From Labrenzia sp. THAF82 (GTDB lineage: Bacteria > Pseudomonadota > Alphaproteobacteria > Rhizobiales > Stappiaceae), in assembly GCF_009363435.1 (NCBI RefSeq), contig NZ_CP045354.1, positions 4,058,501 to 4,122,500 of the forward strand: a stretch of DNA of 64,000 nucleotides, written 5' to 3'. The translations under genes and the position numbers were made by a program. A model generated the notes under the pieces. That model saw only the letters and a program-made list of their open reading frames with translations. It had not been told where the DNA came from and did no database searches. Shown one piece after another: positions 46,631 through 55,899 of the stretch (positions are counted from its first letter, which is position 1; every line of letters begins with the position of its first letter).

Positions 46631-46664
46631 CCCGCCCGCACCGGCCTCGCGGGCGGGTTTTTAT
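46631..46664 (+). terminator. Rho-independent terminator of the two-small-gene operon
   Basis: A 9-bp perfect stem, CCCGCCCGC (46631-46639) with GCGGGCGGG (46649-46657), has a 9-base loop and is followed by TTTTTATTT. Confidence 0.92.
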
Positions 46665-46820
46665 TTGCAAGACTTTGCAGCACCCGCACTGAAGCCGCGT
46701 AGTTCGATCACCAATGATCGGCTCGCGCCTGAAATGCCAATTTTCCAAAAATAACAAATTGGTCGCGGCTCACTTCCGTTGAGGAATTGATTCGGATTTC
46801 GAACGCAACCTACTGAAAAA

Positions 46821-46851
46821 TATATTCTAAGGCGAACTTCTTCGCCTTAGA
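46821..46851 (-). terminator. Rho-independent terminator of the RND efflux gene
   Basis: A perfect 11-bp inverted repeat with a 4-base loop (46826-46836 and 46841-46851). It lies just beyond the RND permease stop at 46868 and is followed on the minus strand by an A/T tract ending in T5. Confidence 0.85.
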
Positions 46852-46867
46852 AAAGATGTGGTTCACG

Positions 46868-49800
46868 CTATTCTGCAGGCTGTGCACCGACCGTTGCGTG
46901 GTCCGTATCCTTGTCAGGCAAAGAGCCTTGCTGTCCTTCCTTCGAAGGTTTTATACGGAAGAACAGCGCGTAGAGAACTGGAGCAGCGATCAGCGTCAGG
47001 ACCGTTGCAAATGCCAGCCCACCCATGATCGTCACCGCCATGCCTCTGAAAAAGGCGTCCGACAGAAGCGGCGCCATTCCCAAGATGGTCGTGATCGCCG
47101 CCAGCATGACCGGGCGCATACGTGAAACGCTGGCTTCAACTATTGCCGCATATTTCTCTTTGCCCTCGCGGATCAACAGGTCGATCTCTTCCAACAACAC
47201 AATTGCATTCTTGATCAGCATGCCCGACAGGGACAGACACCCCAACAATGACATGAACCCGAAGGGCGTATCGGTTGCGAGCAGCGCAATGGCAACGCCA
47301 TTGATCGACATGGGCACCATCAACCAGATGATCAGAGGCTGACGGACCGATCCGAAAAGAAGGATCGAGATGATCAGCATGACTAGAAAGCCGAGTGGCA
47401 ATTGAGCGCCCAATGAAGCCTGGGCATCGTTGGTGCTCTCATATTCGCCGCCCCACTCCAGACTGTAGCCGGGAGGCAAGGCCATGGCCTCGATCTGGGG
47501 TCGAACCCGGGCCAGTGCTGCCGAGGCCGTCTCACCGGCAGTCGTTTCCGCCTTGACCGTAAGCGTGCGAACTCTGTCGCGGCGGTGGATCACCGTGTCC
47601 TGAGGTTCCATAAGGAACTCCTGAACCACCTGATCAATGGGAATGTACCGGCGTTGACTGCTGCTCCAGATCAGCGAATCCGAAACGCTTTCGTTGACCG
47701 AAATACCATCAGGGCCGGCCTTTCGCGCAACGATCGGAATTGATTCATCAACGTCGCGATAAGCTCCGACCCGAACCCCCTCTGTTGCAAACTGCAGAGA
47801 CAGCGAAAGCTCTTCACGGGTGGCACCGGAAATCCGAGCACGGTCTTCGTCAAAGATCGGCCTGACCACGAGTTCCCGCTGGCGCCAATCCGTGTTGACG
47901 TCAGCCAGCCCGTTGTCCGGCAGATTGAAAATGGACTGCGCTTCATCACCAAGACGCTTGAGCACGTTTGCATCGGGACCGGTAAACCGTGCCTCGATTT
48001 TCGCACCTCCTCCAGGCCCGAATACGAGCCTTTTGGTGATAACCTGGGCTGCCGGAAAACTTTCGGCAAACTGTCGCCGAAGGTCCAGTGCCAGCTCATC
48101 GATGGCCTCCCGATCCGTGGTACGGACAATCATGTGTCCATAAGCCGGATTTGCATCCTCCGGAGCATAGGTGAGCATGAACCGTGTGGCGCCGCCGCCA
48201 GCGAAACTCGTAACGGCTTCGACCCGCTCGTCTGCCAGAACAACCTTTTCCATCTCGGTCAGATCTGCTTCCGTTGCGCGGATATCGGTGCCTTGCGGAG
48301 CCCAATAATGGACATAGAAGATAGGCGTGTTGCTGTCCGGGAAGAAGGCCTGCTTCACATTTCCAAAGGCCATGACACACGCCACAGTGATTCCCAAGAG
48401 TGCGGCGACGGTCAACAATCGGACATGCAGCGTTCCAATGAGAAAACGGCGATAGATCGTATAGATCAGCCCTTTATAGGGATCATGATCATCCAGATTT
48501 CCGCTTGCTGTGCGGAAGAAGTACTTGCCAAAGAGCGGCGTGACGGTAATCGCGAACACCCAGGAGAGGATCAAGGATATGCCGATTACTGCAAACAGCG
48601 AGAACAGGAACTCACCGGTTGCGTCCGGCGACAGCCCGATGCCTGAAAACGCCATGATGCCGATCACGGTCGCGCCGAGCAGCGGCCACATGGTTTGCCT
48701 GACAACCTTGCTGGCAGCATCAATCGCTTTTTGACCGCGCTGCATGTTGATCATCATGCCTTCGGCGACAACGATGGCATTGTCCACCAGCATGCCCATC
48801 GCGATGATCAATGCGCCCAGAGAAATGCGCTCCATTTCGATGGCGAATATGCGCATGAACAAAACAGTCGCCATGACCGTAAGCAGCAGTACGGTCCCGA
48901 CCACGAGGGCTGCCCGCCAGCCCATGAACAGAGCCAAGACGCCAATCACGATCACGACCGAGGCGGCAAGGTTCAAAATGAAGCCGTTGACGGATTCATC
49001 GACGACCACATTCTGCTCGTAGATCGGGTGGATTTGCATACCGACAGGCAATTGCGTTTCGATTTGCGCCAATTTCTCAATGACGCCCGTGCCGACTTCA
49101 ACAATGTTGGTGCCGTCAACCTGCGAAACGCCGATTGTCACCGCCTCATGACCGTCATGCCGTATCAGGCGGTCAGGCCGTTCTGGGTCTCCCAGTTCCA
49201 AAGTCGCAATGTCGGACAGACGGATCATGGCCGTCGAACCCGGCCTGCCTATCACCAGATCCTGAATGCCTCTGAAGTCGTCGAATGCGGATGCCGTCAT
49301 CAATCGGATGCGTTTTTGACCCGATACGCCGGATCCGTTGGTCTGAATTCGGTTTTCCGCGTCCAGAACACCAATGATGTCGGTCATGGATATGCCCAGA
49401 CCGGCCATCTTGTCCTGATCGACATTCAGATAAATGACATCTTCAGGCTCTCCTGCGACCTCAACCTTGCCGACACCGGGCACCGTCAACAGCTCCCGCC
49501 GGATGCGTTTCACCGTGTCGCGAATATCGCGATTGGTATAACCGTCCGCAGTGAAGGCATAGAAAAGTCCGTAAACGTCTCCAAAATCGTCATAGACAAG
49601 CGGCGCTCCTGCCCCTGCCGGCAGGTTTCGCACTTCGTCAGAGACCTTGCGTCTCAATTCATCCCAAACCTGGGGCAACTCGCTGCCATCGTAGGTTGGT
49701 TTGATTTCAACGCCGATGCGAGACAGGCCCGGCTCGGAGACCGACGTAATCAGATCCAGCTGAGGCATCTGCTGGATCGCCGTTTCCAGAACTTCCGTGA

Positions 49801-49987
49801 CCTCGTTTTCAACTTCAGCCGCGGTTGCCCCGGGATATCCGGTGATCACCTGTGCTTCCTTGATCGTGAAGGCCGGATCTTCCAGCCTGCCGACGGTGGA
49901 AAGGCCCCACAGTCCGCCCAGAAACGCCATGATGACGATCATCCAGGTGTTGACCGGTTTTTGTATGGAATAGCGTGCGATATCCAC
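46868..49987 (-). CDS. RND efflux pump inner-membrane permease
   Basis: A 1039-residue proton-driven pump, the inner component of a tripartite drug or solvent exporter. It has the 12-helix, two-large-periplasmic-loop RND layout. Motifs include DIARYSIQKPVNTWMIVI at the N-terminus, ITGYPGATAAEVENEV, RKVSDEVRNLPAGA, MAMGMLVDNAIVVAEG in TM4 and SLSGMLIKNAIVLLEEIDLL near the end. The start is GTG at 49987 with AGAGGA upstream and 31 bases after the adaptor stop; a start at 50050 would overlap the adaptor gene. No outer-membrane channel gene is present, so a TolC-like protein must come from elsewhere. Confidence 0.92.
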   Translation of the reverse strand: MDIARYSIQKPVNTWMIVIMAFLGGLWGLSTVGRLEDPAFTIKEAQVITGYPGATAAEVENEVTEVLETAIQQMPQLDLITSVSEPGLSRIGVEIKPTYDGSELPQVWDELRRKVSDEVRNLPAGAGAPLVYDDFGDVYGLFYAFTADGYTNRDIRDTVKRIRRELLTVPGVGKVEVAGEPEDVIYLNVDQDKMAGLGISMTDIIGVLDAENRIQTNGSGVSGQKRIRLMTASAFDDFRGIQDLVIGRPGSTAMIRLSDIATLELGDPERPDRLIRHDGHEAVTIGVSQVDGTNIVEVGTGVIEKLAQIETQLPVGMQIHPIYEQNVVVDESVNGFILNLAASVVIVIGVLALFMGWRAALVVGTVLLLTVMATVLFMRIFAIEMERISLGALIIAMGMLVDNAIVVAEGMMINMQRGQKAIDAASKVVRQTMWPLLGATVIGIMAFSGIGLSPDATGEFLFSLFAVIGISLILSWVFAITVTPLFGKYFFRTASGNLDDHDPYKGLIYTIYRRFLIGTLHVRLLTVAALLGITVACVMAFGNVKQAFFPDSNTPIFYVHYWAPQGTDIRATEADLTEMEKVVLADERVEAVTSFAGGGATRFMLTYAPEDANPAYGHMIVRTTDREAIDELALDLRRQFAESFPAAQVITKRLVFGPGGGAKIEARFTGPDANVLKRLGDEAQSIFNLPDNGLADVNTDWRQRELVVRPIFDEDRARISGATREELSLSLQFATEGVRVGAYRDVDESIPIVARKAGPDGISVNESVSDSLIWSSSQRRYIPIDQVVQEFLMEPQDTVIHRRDRVRTLTVKAETTAGETASAALARVRPQIEAMALPPGYSLEWGGEYESTNDAQASLGAQLPLGFLVMLIISILLFGSVRQPLIIWLMVPMSINGVAIALLATDTPFGFMSLLGCLSLSGMLIKNAIVLLEEIDLLIREGKEKYAAIVEASVSRMRPVMLAAITTILGMAPLLSDAFFRGMAVTIMGGLAFATVLTLIAAPVLYALFFRIKPSKEGQQGSLPDKDTDHATVGAQPAE

Positions 49988-50018
49988 GTGTCTGATCCTC
50001 TTCCTGAACCCGTTCGGA

Positions 50019-51113
50019 TCAGCGCAACCGGCGCACGACCTGTCCGTCACTCAAATAGGCAACGCCCGCGGACACAATTTCGTCTCCGGCCGCGAGACCT
50101 TGGCTGACTGGTATGAAGTCGCCCATGACGGTCCCCACTTCGATCACCTGTTTCGACACTGCTTCGGTGCCGTCATCGAATTTCCAGACGAAGGATTTTC
50201 CATCACCGTCCACGGCAACAGCACCGGTCGGCACTAGGAACTGTTCGCCCAGTTCTAGGCCCTGTGGCAGAAACTTCACGATGACCGACGCCGTCATGCC
50301 CGGGAAAAGCTGTTCAGCCCCTTCCCTCGGCATCGCAAGCGTAATCCGGTAGGTCTGGGCGACTTCGTCAACTTGGCTGGAATGTTCACGGTAGTTCAGC
50401 GGGAAGACTTTCTCGCTGTATGCAGGAAACTTCGCCTCGATGGATGCGACTTCAGATTCTGTCACCCGTCCGAAGAGCGCTTCTGCAACATTGATATCGA
50501 CCTGAACCTCAGAAACGTCATGCATGCGCACGACTGGAGTGCCGACATTGACGGTTGTGAAGTTGTCAACCAGCCGGACTGAGACGACCCCGTCAAATGG
50601 TGCTTCGAGTGACGTGTATTCGAGGTTCTGTTTTGCCTCTTTCAAACGCTCGACGGCCAAGTCATAGGTGTTTTGCTGTTCGTCCAATGCTGATTGCGAA
50701 ATGACTGATCGATCCAGAAGCGTTTTCAGACGGTCCAGCTCACGTTTTTCCTGTTCGGTATTGATAGTCGCTTCACGGACGGCTCTGTCGTAGTCGGCGG
50801 TGTCCAGTCTGGCGATCAGATCCCCTTTCTTGACCTGCTGACTTTCAAGCACCGGCAATTCGAGCAGTTTGCCGCGAACCTGGAAGGACAAATCGACCGT
50901 TTGGACTGCCGCAACCCGACCGGCAAATCGGCGCTCAAGCAAACCTATCTGATCGGTGACCGTGAAGATCTTTGCAGGTCTGGGAGCCGCATGAAGTTCC
51001 GCTTCGGCCTGTGCGACCGGGTCCATTGCATCGTCCTGACAAGCAGAAACAATGGCCGCCAGCACCAAAACGCCTGCCCAACGAACGAGAGTAGTTTTTT
51101 CAAACACCAACAT
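50019..51113 (-). CDS. RND efflux periplasmic adaptor (membrane fusion protein)
   Basis: A 364-residue HlyD-family adaptor that joins the RND permease to an outer-membrane channel. It has a lipoprotein signal (LAAIVSAC, lipobox Cys near 25). The lipoyl/beta-barrel domain starts FAGRVAAVQTVDLSFQVRGK, followed by the hairpin helical region (TINTEQEKRELDRLKTLLD) and the second lipoyl half with EAPFDGVVSVRLV. The ATG at 51113 gives this lipobox. It sits between the TetR gene and the RND gene in one operon. Confidence 0.92.
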   Translation of the reverse strand: MLVFEKTTLVRWAGVLVLAAIVSACQDDAMDPVAQAEAELHAAPRPAKIFTVTDQIGLLERRFAGRVAAVQTVDLSFQVRGKLLELPVLESQQVKKGDLIARLDTADYDRAVREATINTEQEKRELDRLKTLLDRSVISQSALDEQQNTYDLAVERLKEAKQNLEYTSLEAPFDGVVSVRLVDNFTTVNVGTPVVRMHDVSEVQVDINVAEALFGRVTESEVASIEAKFPAYSEKVFPLNYREHSSQVDEVAQTYRITLAMPREGAEQLFPGMTASVIVKFLPQGLELGEQFLVPTGAVAVDGDGKSFVWKFDDGTEAVSKQVIEVGTVMGDFIPVSQGLAAGDEIVSAGVAYLSDGQVVRRLR

Positions 51114-51132
51114 TTTTTGTCCGTTCCAAATC

Positions 51133-51690
51133 TCAAGTTTCAACAAGACGCCGGCGAAGCTCGGCAAGGACCGCAGCCCGTTCATCATCAGACAGGATCG
51201 ACACGCCGTGAGCCTCTGAGAAGTGAAGGCCCTCCAGGCTCGCCCAAATTGCCCAGGCTTTTGCGAGCTCGTCCGTTTCTTGTGTGATGGCATTTTTCAG
51301 GCGCTTTTTTACGACCATGAAGGGCTCGGCGAGTTCCGGCCTGTCGGCCTTGGTTGCCAGCATGGCGCGCGCGACGTCGCGATTGGCCAGCAGCCAGCCT
51401 TCGGTCACGTCGATCATGGCATGCAAGGTCGGTGCTTTCGAGCTTTCGTGCGATGTCCGTGCAGTGCTGACTTCTGTCTCGAATTGGCCCGCCAGAAACT
51501 CGACCATCCCAATGATCAAGGCGTCCTTGGTCGGAAAATTGTAGAGCACTCCCCCCTTTGAGAAACCGCTCCTTTCTGCGACAGCGTCAATCGTCAGGCT
51601 GGCAGCGCCAGACTGCCGAATGAGATCAAGTGCTGCCTGCAGAATTTCGGACTTGGAGTCCTGTGCTTGCCGTAACGCGCGCGCCGCCAT
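51133..51690 (-). CDS. TetR/AcrR family repressor of the efflux operon
   Basis: A 185-residue repressor: helix-turn-helix near 30-50 (LTIDAVAERSGFSKGGVLYN) and a helical ligand domain. It is the first gene of the TetR-MFP-RND operon on the minus strand. The ATG at 51690 is preferred over an upstream start at 51762, because the upstream region carries two operators (51696-51748). Likely autoregulates and represses the pump until a ligand binds. Confidence 0.88.
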   Translation of the reverse strand: MAARALRQAQDSKSEILQAALDLIRQSGAASLTIDAVAERSGFSKGGVLYNFPTKDALIIGMVEFLAGQFETEVSTARTSHESSKAPTLHAMIDVTEGWLLANRDVARAMLATKADRPELAEPFMVVKKRLKNAITQETDELAKAWAIWASLEGLHFSEAHGVSILSDDERAAVLAELRRRLVET

Positions 51691-51695
51691 TTTAT

Positions 51696-51748
51696 ACCGT
51701 CCAGTCAGTACAGTTGAACGGGGCATATAAACCGTCCAGTCGGTACAG
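51696..51748. promoter_or_regulatory. Duplicated TetR operator of the efflux operon
   Basis: Two near-identical 18-base copies of ACCGTCCAGTCRGTACAG, at 51696-51713 and 51731-51748, repeat with a 35-base period. Within each, ACCGtcCAGtCGGT is a near-palindrome of the kind recognised by TetR proteins. The sites flank the promoter region immediately upstream of the TetR start. Confidence 0.8.
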
Positions 51749-51840
51749 ACAAGAGGCTTCAATTCATCACGCTCAGGCGAAGCCCGAACCTCAACGCCTA
51801 AACGTTTGGGGAACCAACAGTAATTTCCATTGGGGAAATT

Positions 51841-53565
51841 TTAGGCAGCAGATGCTGTCATCGCCGCTTCTGATGCAGCTTGCTCTGCCGCAGCTGCTTC
51901 AGCGGCCAGGCGTGCACGCTCGCGGGCTTCTTCCTCGGTCTTTTCTGCGAAGGCAATAAAGTCTTCGGCAGACATGGGCTTCGCGAAGAAATAGCCCTGC
52001 GCCGCGGTGACACCAAGTTCGAGGAGGCGTTCGATCTGCTCCTCCTTCTCAACGCCTTCCGCAATGATGCCCATGCCGAGATTGTCGGCCAGCTCGACCA
52101 TGGAATCGACAATCGTCGTTGAATTGTCGTCCGAGCCGATTGTGTCGATGAACATCTTGTCGATCTTGATGATATCGACGCCGAGTTTTTGCAGATAGGC
52201 CATGCCGCCATGACCCGTTCCAACGTCGTCCAGCGCCACGCGCACACCAAGAGCCTGAAGTTCGGCCATGATCTTGCGAGCCAATTCCATGTCCTCAAGC
52301 GGGTGGCGCTCGGTCACTTCAACGACAATCTGCTGATAGGAAATCTTGGAGTTTTCAAAGATAGACCGGATATCTGAAATGATTTCACGGTCAAGGAAGT
52401 GGCCTGCAAACAGGTTGACCGACATCTTCAGATCCGGGTTCTCGCCGTAAAGGTCGCCAACTTCCTCTGAAGAGATACGCATCATCTGACGCGTCATGTC
52501 GAAGATATGTCCGTTGTTCTCAGCATAGGCCATGAACTGTCCCGGCGAGACAATATTGCCGTTTGGACGGCGCCAGCGCATCAGGATCTCACAGCCACGC
52601 AGACGCCCGCTTTCGATATCCATGACCGGCTGATAATACGGAATGAACTCGCCGTTGCGAATTGCCGCAACAAATTCGTCATTGGCTTCGCTCTCGGGAC
52701 GCCAGGACAGCCAGACACCGATTGCAACAAAAAGTACCGCGATGCCTGCGCAGGCCGCCGCTGCCACGACCTTCAGATCCTGAACCACAAATGCCGCAGC
52801 TGACACAGGCGCGGTCACGGTTGCAACGAGAGGATACAGCTCGGAGGCAACTTCAACGTTGAGCTGTTCTTCAGGCGTCGTTGCCTCGGAATTATAACCG
52901 CCAACATCATACCAGAGCAGATTATCGCCCAGGCGCAGTTCCGTGCGGCGATAGGACCGCAGGTATTCAGGTCCCGGATCCAGAGCGATAACGGCCGGCG
53001 TAACTTCGGCAAACAGTCGTGTCTGATTTTTCAAATCCCAGCTGATCACGGCGGCACGCGCACCGAGATAGGCACGGTCAAGCATGCCAATGCCAACCAG
53101 CGGACCATCAACGCGCAGCGGCGGGAGCACGACTTTGCCTGCCAGATCCCGGTCCGGAATGATGCACATGCGTTGACCGATGGCATCCACCAGACCGATG
53201 GCATCGATCATGCCGTGCTCGACAATCTGCTTTTCAAAGATGACGCGATCTTCAGCACTGCAGGTTTCGATCTTGTCCCGGTCCAGTCTCTGCAGCACGG
53301 CGACCGTGGCACTGATGACTTCTTCGGCGCGCTGGATCGAAGCTTTGCCCATCGCCTCCATTTCGGTGATGGCACGACGTTCGGCGTATTGGTCCAGTAT
53401 GATGTTGCCTGCAAACAGCGGAGCGGTCGCCAACGCGAGGGCGATCATCACCGTCTTAGCAAAACCCATATACCGGAAGGACAACGCTGGAACCTGTTCG
53501 CGAATAAACTCTTTCTGACAATCGCTGATCTGGGTAAACAAGGACTGAATGTGATGGAATTTCAT
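51841..53565 (-). CDS. CSS-motif plus EAL cyclic-di-GMP phosphodiesterase
   Basis: A 574-residue inner-membrane protein. After a first membrane helix (about 34-54) comes a periplasmic CSS-type sensing domain (CSAED near 102-106 and a second Cys near 134). A second helix (about 265-287) leads to a C-terminal cytosolic EAL domain. The EAL motif reads E326-I-L, and Asn (SVNLFAGHF), Glu (VEVTER), the Asp pair (LDDVGTG), Lys (IKIDKM) and AEGVE are all present, so c-di-GMP hydrolysis is likely. CSS domains form periplasmic disulfides sensitive to redox state. The start was chosen for topology; ATG at 53469 would also keep the signal anchor. Confidence 0.85.
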   Translation of the reverse strand: MKFHHIQSLFTQISDCQKEFIREQVPALSFRYMGFAKTVMIALALATAPLFAGNIILDQYAERRAITEMEAMGKASIQRAEEVISATVAVLQRLDRDKIETCSAEDRVIFEKQIVEHGMIDAIGLVDAIGQRMCIIPDRDLAGKVVLPPLRVDGPLVGIGMLDRAYLGARAAVISWDLKNQTRLFAEVTPAVIALDPGPEYLRSYRRTELRLGDNLLWYDVGGYNSEATTPEEQLNVEVASELYPLVATVTAPVSAAAFVVQDLKVVAAAACAGIAVLFVAIGVWLSWRPESEANDEFVAAIRNGEFIPYYQPVMDIESGRLRGCEILMRWRRPNGNIVSPGQFMAYAENNGHIFDMTRQMMRISSEEVGDLYGENPDLKMSVNLFAGHFLDREIISDIRSIFENSKISYQQIVVEVTERHPLEDMELARKIMAELQALGVRVALDDVGTGHGGMAYLQKLGVDIIKIDKMFIDTIGSDDNSTTIVDSMVELADNLGMGIIAEGVEKEEQIERLLELGVTAAQGYFFAKPMSAEDFIAFAEKTEEEARERARLAAEAAAAEQAASEAAMTASAA

Positions 53566-53640
53566 CCAGATCAAAGCTGTCCGCCAGGCTGTTGTGTTTA
53601 GGTGCGGTTTGAACGCGGAACCTGATGAATGGAGGTTTGC

Positions 53641-54540
53641 ATGCAGGCGTTGTTTATTGGACAGGCCTATATCGACGTCACTTTTCTGACCGACTGTCTG
53701 CCAACCGGCGACGAAAAGGCAATCGCAGAGGACTATGCCATCAGTTTTGGCGGCAATGCGGTGACGGCAGCTTTTTGTTGCGCGAAGCTGGGCGGAAAAC
53801 CGGATGTCCTGTGCTCGCAGGCGGACGATTGGCTGGCAAGGATGTTTCTGGATATGGCAGCAGCTTATGGCATCTCCATTCATGGCCGGAAGGTGCGTGA
53901 GTCTTCCCTGTCCTTCATCATGCCTCACGGCGGAAAACGCGCGATTGTGCGCTGTCGCGACAATGAATTTCTGCACCCCTTCCCACCGCTGACGCTCACA
54001 GGGATGAAGGCTCTTCATCTGGACGGCCATATGCCGGATGCCGCCTTGCACTACGCCAAGACCTGCAAGGGTCTCGGCATATTGACGTCTCTTGACGGGG
54101 GCGCCGTTCGAGAAAACACAGACGAGCTTCTTGAGCACATAGATGTGCCGGTCGTTTCAGAGCGTTTCTGCCAACAGCTCGGAAAGACAACTGGAGAAAC
54201 CCTGCAATACCTGAGGTCCAAGAACTGTCCTGTCGGTGCTGTCACGCTCGGTGAACATGGGACGGTCTGGTATGAAGCTGGTGGCCCTGACAAGATCCTG
54301 CCTGCCTTGGCGGTGCCTTTGGAAAAGGTGGTCGATTCCAACGGCGCCGGCGATGTCTTCCACGGTGCCTATATCGCCTCATATCTGCGTTGGCCGGAAA
54401 ACAGCTGGGACCAGCATTTCAAGTTCGCACGCGGCGCATCAACCCACGCCATCCAGCATCTTGGAAATGAAGCCAGTTTGCCAACACTTGAGGATATCGA
54501 ACGCGCCAACGGAACCTTTCAGGAAAAGGTTGCCGCGTGA
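53641..54540 (+). CDS. PfkB-family sugar kinase
   Basis: A 299-residue carbohydrate or nucleoside kinase. The second PfkB signature DSNGAGDVFHGA is near residues 232-243, with catalytic Asp at 238 (GAGD). The first part opens QALFIGQAYIDVTFLTD with GGNAVTAAFCCAKLGG. The kinase ligand motif usually written NxxE is SERF here, so specificity may be unusual. ATG at 53641 follows GGAGG at ideal spacing; the earlier ATG at 53629 is less well placed. It is divergent from the CSS-EAL gene. Confidence 0.85.
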   Translation: MQALFIGQAYIDVTFLTDCLPTGDEKAIAEDYAISFGGNAVTAAFCCAKLGGKPDVLCSQADDWLARMFLDMAAAYGISIHGRKVRESSLSFIMPHGGKRAIVRCRDNEFLHPFPPLTLTGMKALHLDGHMPDAALHYAKTCKGLGILTSLDGGAVRENTDELLEHIDVPVVSERFCQQLGKTTGETLQYLRSKNCPVGAVTLGEHGTVWYEAGGPDKILPALAVPLEKVVDSNGAGDVFHGAYIASYLRWPENSWDQHFKFARGASTHAIQHLGNEASLPTLEDIERANGTFQEKVAA

Positions 54541-54657
54541 CGGCAAACAAGCCTGTGTAAGAGCATAGGCGAAGCATTGTCAGATCTGCTTACGCCTTGT
54601 TTCAAGACAGAACTTGGAGCAGAGTGTGGCCGCCCTAGTTTGGTGGAGTATAAAAAG

Positions 54658-55830
54658 ATGTTTTCGCGTTCAAACCGTTTGGTTGTCGGTCTATCGACAG
54701 CAGTTAGCCTTATTGCCCTGCAGGCCTCGCCTGCACTCGCATTCGACCCAACCGGCAACGACGTTGCCGACGCCTTTCTGACACTGATTGATTCAGAAGA
54801 AGGAACCGTTGAAAGCTACGGTTCCGTTGACGTTTCTGGCGATACGGTCGTGATCAAAGACATTGTCGTTTCCAACGATGCCGATGAAAACGCAAAGGCG
54901 ACTATCGGCGCAACAACGCTTGCCGGTGGCAGCGTACAAGGAGACGGACGGCTGAAGCTATCAGGTCTCGATCTTGAAAAGCTGGAGCTTACAGCTGATG
55001 ACGGTGGCATGTCCCTGAGCTCACTGACTGTCACTGACCTTCTTCTGCCATCTCCTGATGAAGTCAAAGCCGGCACACCACCTGTTGGCCCTGGCTACAA
55101 GACCTTCGAAGCCAACGCTATTGAGATACGCGATGAAGACGGCAAGGTCGCAGACATTGCCAAAATCGCTTCTTCCATTGACGGAATGGATGGTGACCTT
55201 CCAACCAGCGGCAGCTTTGCGGTCACGGGAGCGACAATCGACGTCAAACAGCTGGAGGCCAAAGAAACCAAGGCACTGGCTGACCTTGGCTATGAAACAC
55301 TTTCCATGGATATCTCCGGCCAAGGTAAGTGGGATCCGGACGCAGCAACGCTCATGATCCCCGAACTCAAGATCGACGCCAAGGATGCGGCAAGCCTCAC
55401 GCTTTCCCTGTCTCTGGGCGGTGTCACGCGAGATGTCGTCAATCAGCTTGATGAAACATCTGACAAGCCGGAAGAAGCAATGGCGCTTCTGCAGAATGTC
55501 ACAATCGAAAATGCCAAGATCCGTCTGGACGATGCTTCCCTGACCGGACGCATTCTCACGCAGGAAGCGCAGAAGGCTGGTGTCGAGACCCCGCAATACG
55601 TTGCCGGACTGACCGGTACCCTGCCACTCATGCTCGGTATGCTTCAGAACAAGGAACTGGAAGCACAGGTTACCGAAGCGGTCACGGAGTTCTTGAATAC
55701 GCCTGGTTCTCTTGAGGTGACCGCTGCGCCTGGCGCTCCCGTACCAGTTTCCCAGATCATGGGAACGGCCATGCTGGCGCCGCAGATGATCCCGCAGATC
55801 CTCTCAGTTGGAATTACTGCCAACCAGTGA
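54658..55830 (+). CDS. Secreted protein of unknown function, beta-rich
   Basis: A 390-residue protein with a signal peptide (cleavage after ALA near residue 28). It has a long, Asp/Val/Thr/Leu-rich mature chain with alternating strands. It has no cysteines in the mature part that I noted and no recognisable catalytic motif. Segments such as GTVESYGSVDVSGDTVVIKD and GTTTLAGGS look like repeating strands. The ATG at 54658 follows GTGGAG; the frame also runs upstream to 54577 without a signal peptide. A terminator follows. I cannot assign a family. Confidence 0.6.
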   Translation: MFSRSNRLVVGLSTAVSLIALQASPALAFDPTGNDVADAFLTLIDSEEGTVESYGSVDVSGDTVVIKDIVVSNDADENAKATIGATTLAGGSVQGDGRLKLSGLDLEKLELTADDGGMSLSSLTVTDLLLPSPDEVKAGTPPVGPGYKTFEANAIEIRDEDGKVADIAKIASSIDGMDGDLPTSGSFAVTGATIDVKQLEAKETKALADLGYETLSMDISGQGKWDPDAATLMIPELKIDAKDAASLTLSLSLGGVTRDVVNQLDETSDKPEEAMALLQNVTIENAKIRLDDASLTGRILTQEAQKAGVETPQYVAGLTGTLPLMLGMLQNKELEAQVTEAVTEFLNTPGSLEVTAAPGAPVPVSQIMGTAMLAPQMIPQILSVGITANQ

Positions 55831-55850
55831 TCGGGATCAGCCGATTGAAC

Positions 55851-55886
55851 AAAAAAATGCCCGGGCATCTGTCCGGGCATTTCTTA
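55851..55886. terminator. Bidirectional rho-independent terminator
   Basis: AAATGCCCGG (55855-55864) pairs with CCGGGCATTT (55873-55882). A-rich sequence precedes it and TTCTTATT follows, so it can terminate both the secreted-protein gene and the convergent ABC exporter gene. Confidence 0.85.
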
Positions 55887-55899
55887 TTCTGGAATCCCG

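Noticed and set aside
48695..50107. 470-residue plus-strand frame opposite the RND permease
   Set aside because: It has a His/Asp/Arg-rich shadow composition opposite a well-defined efflux gene.
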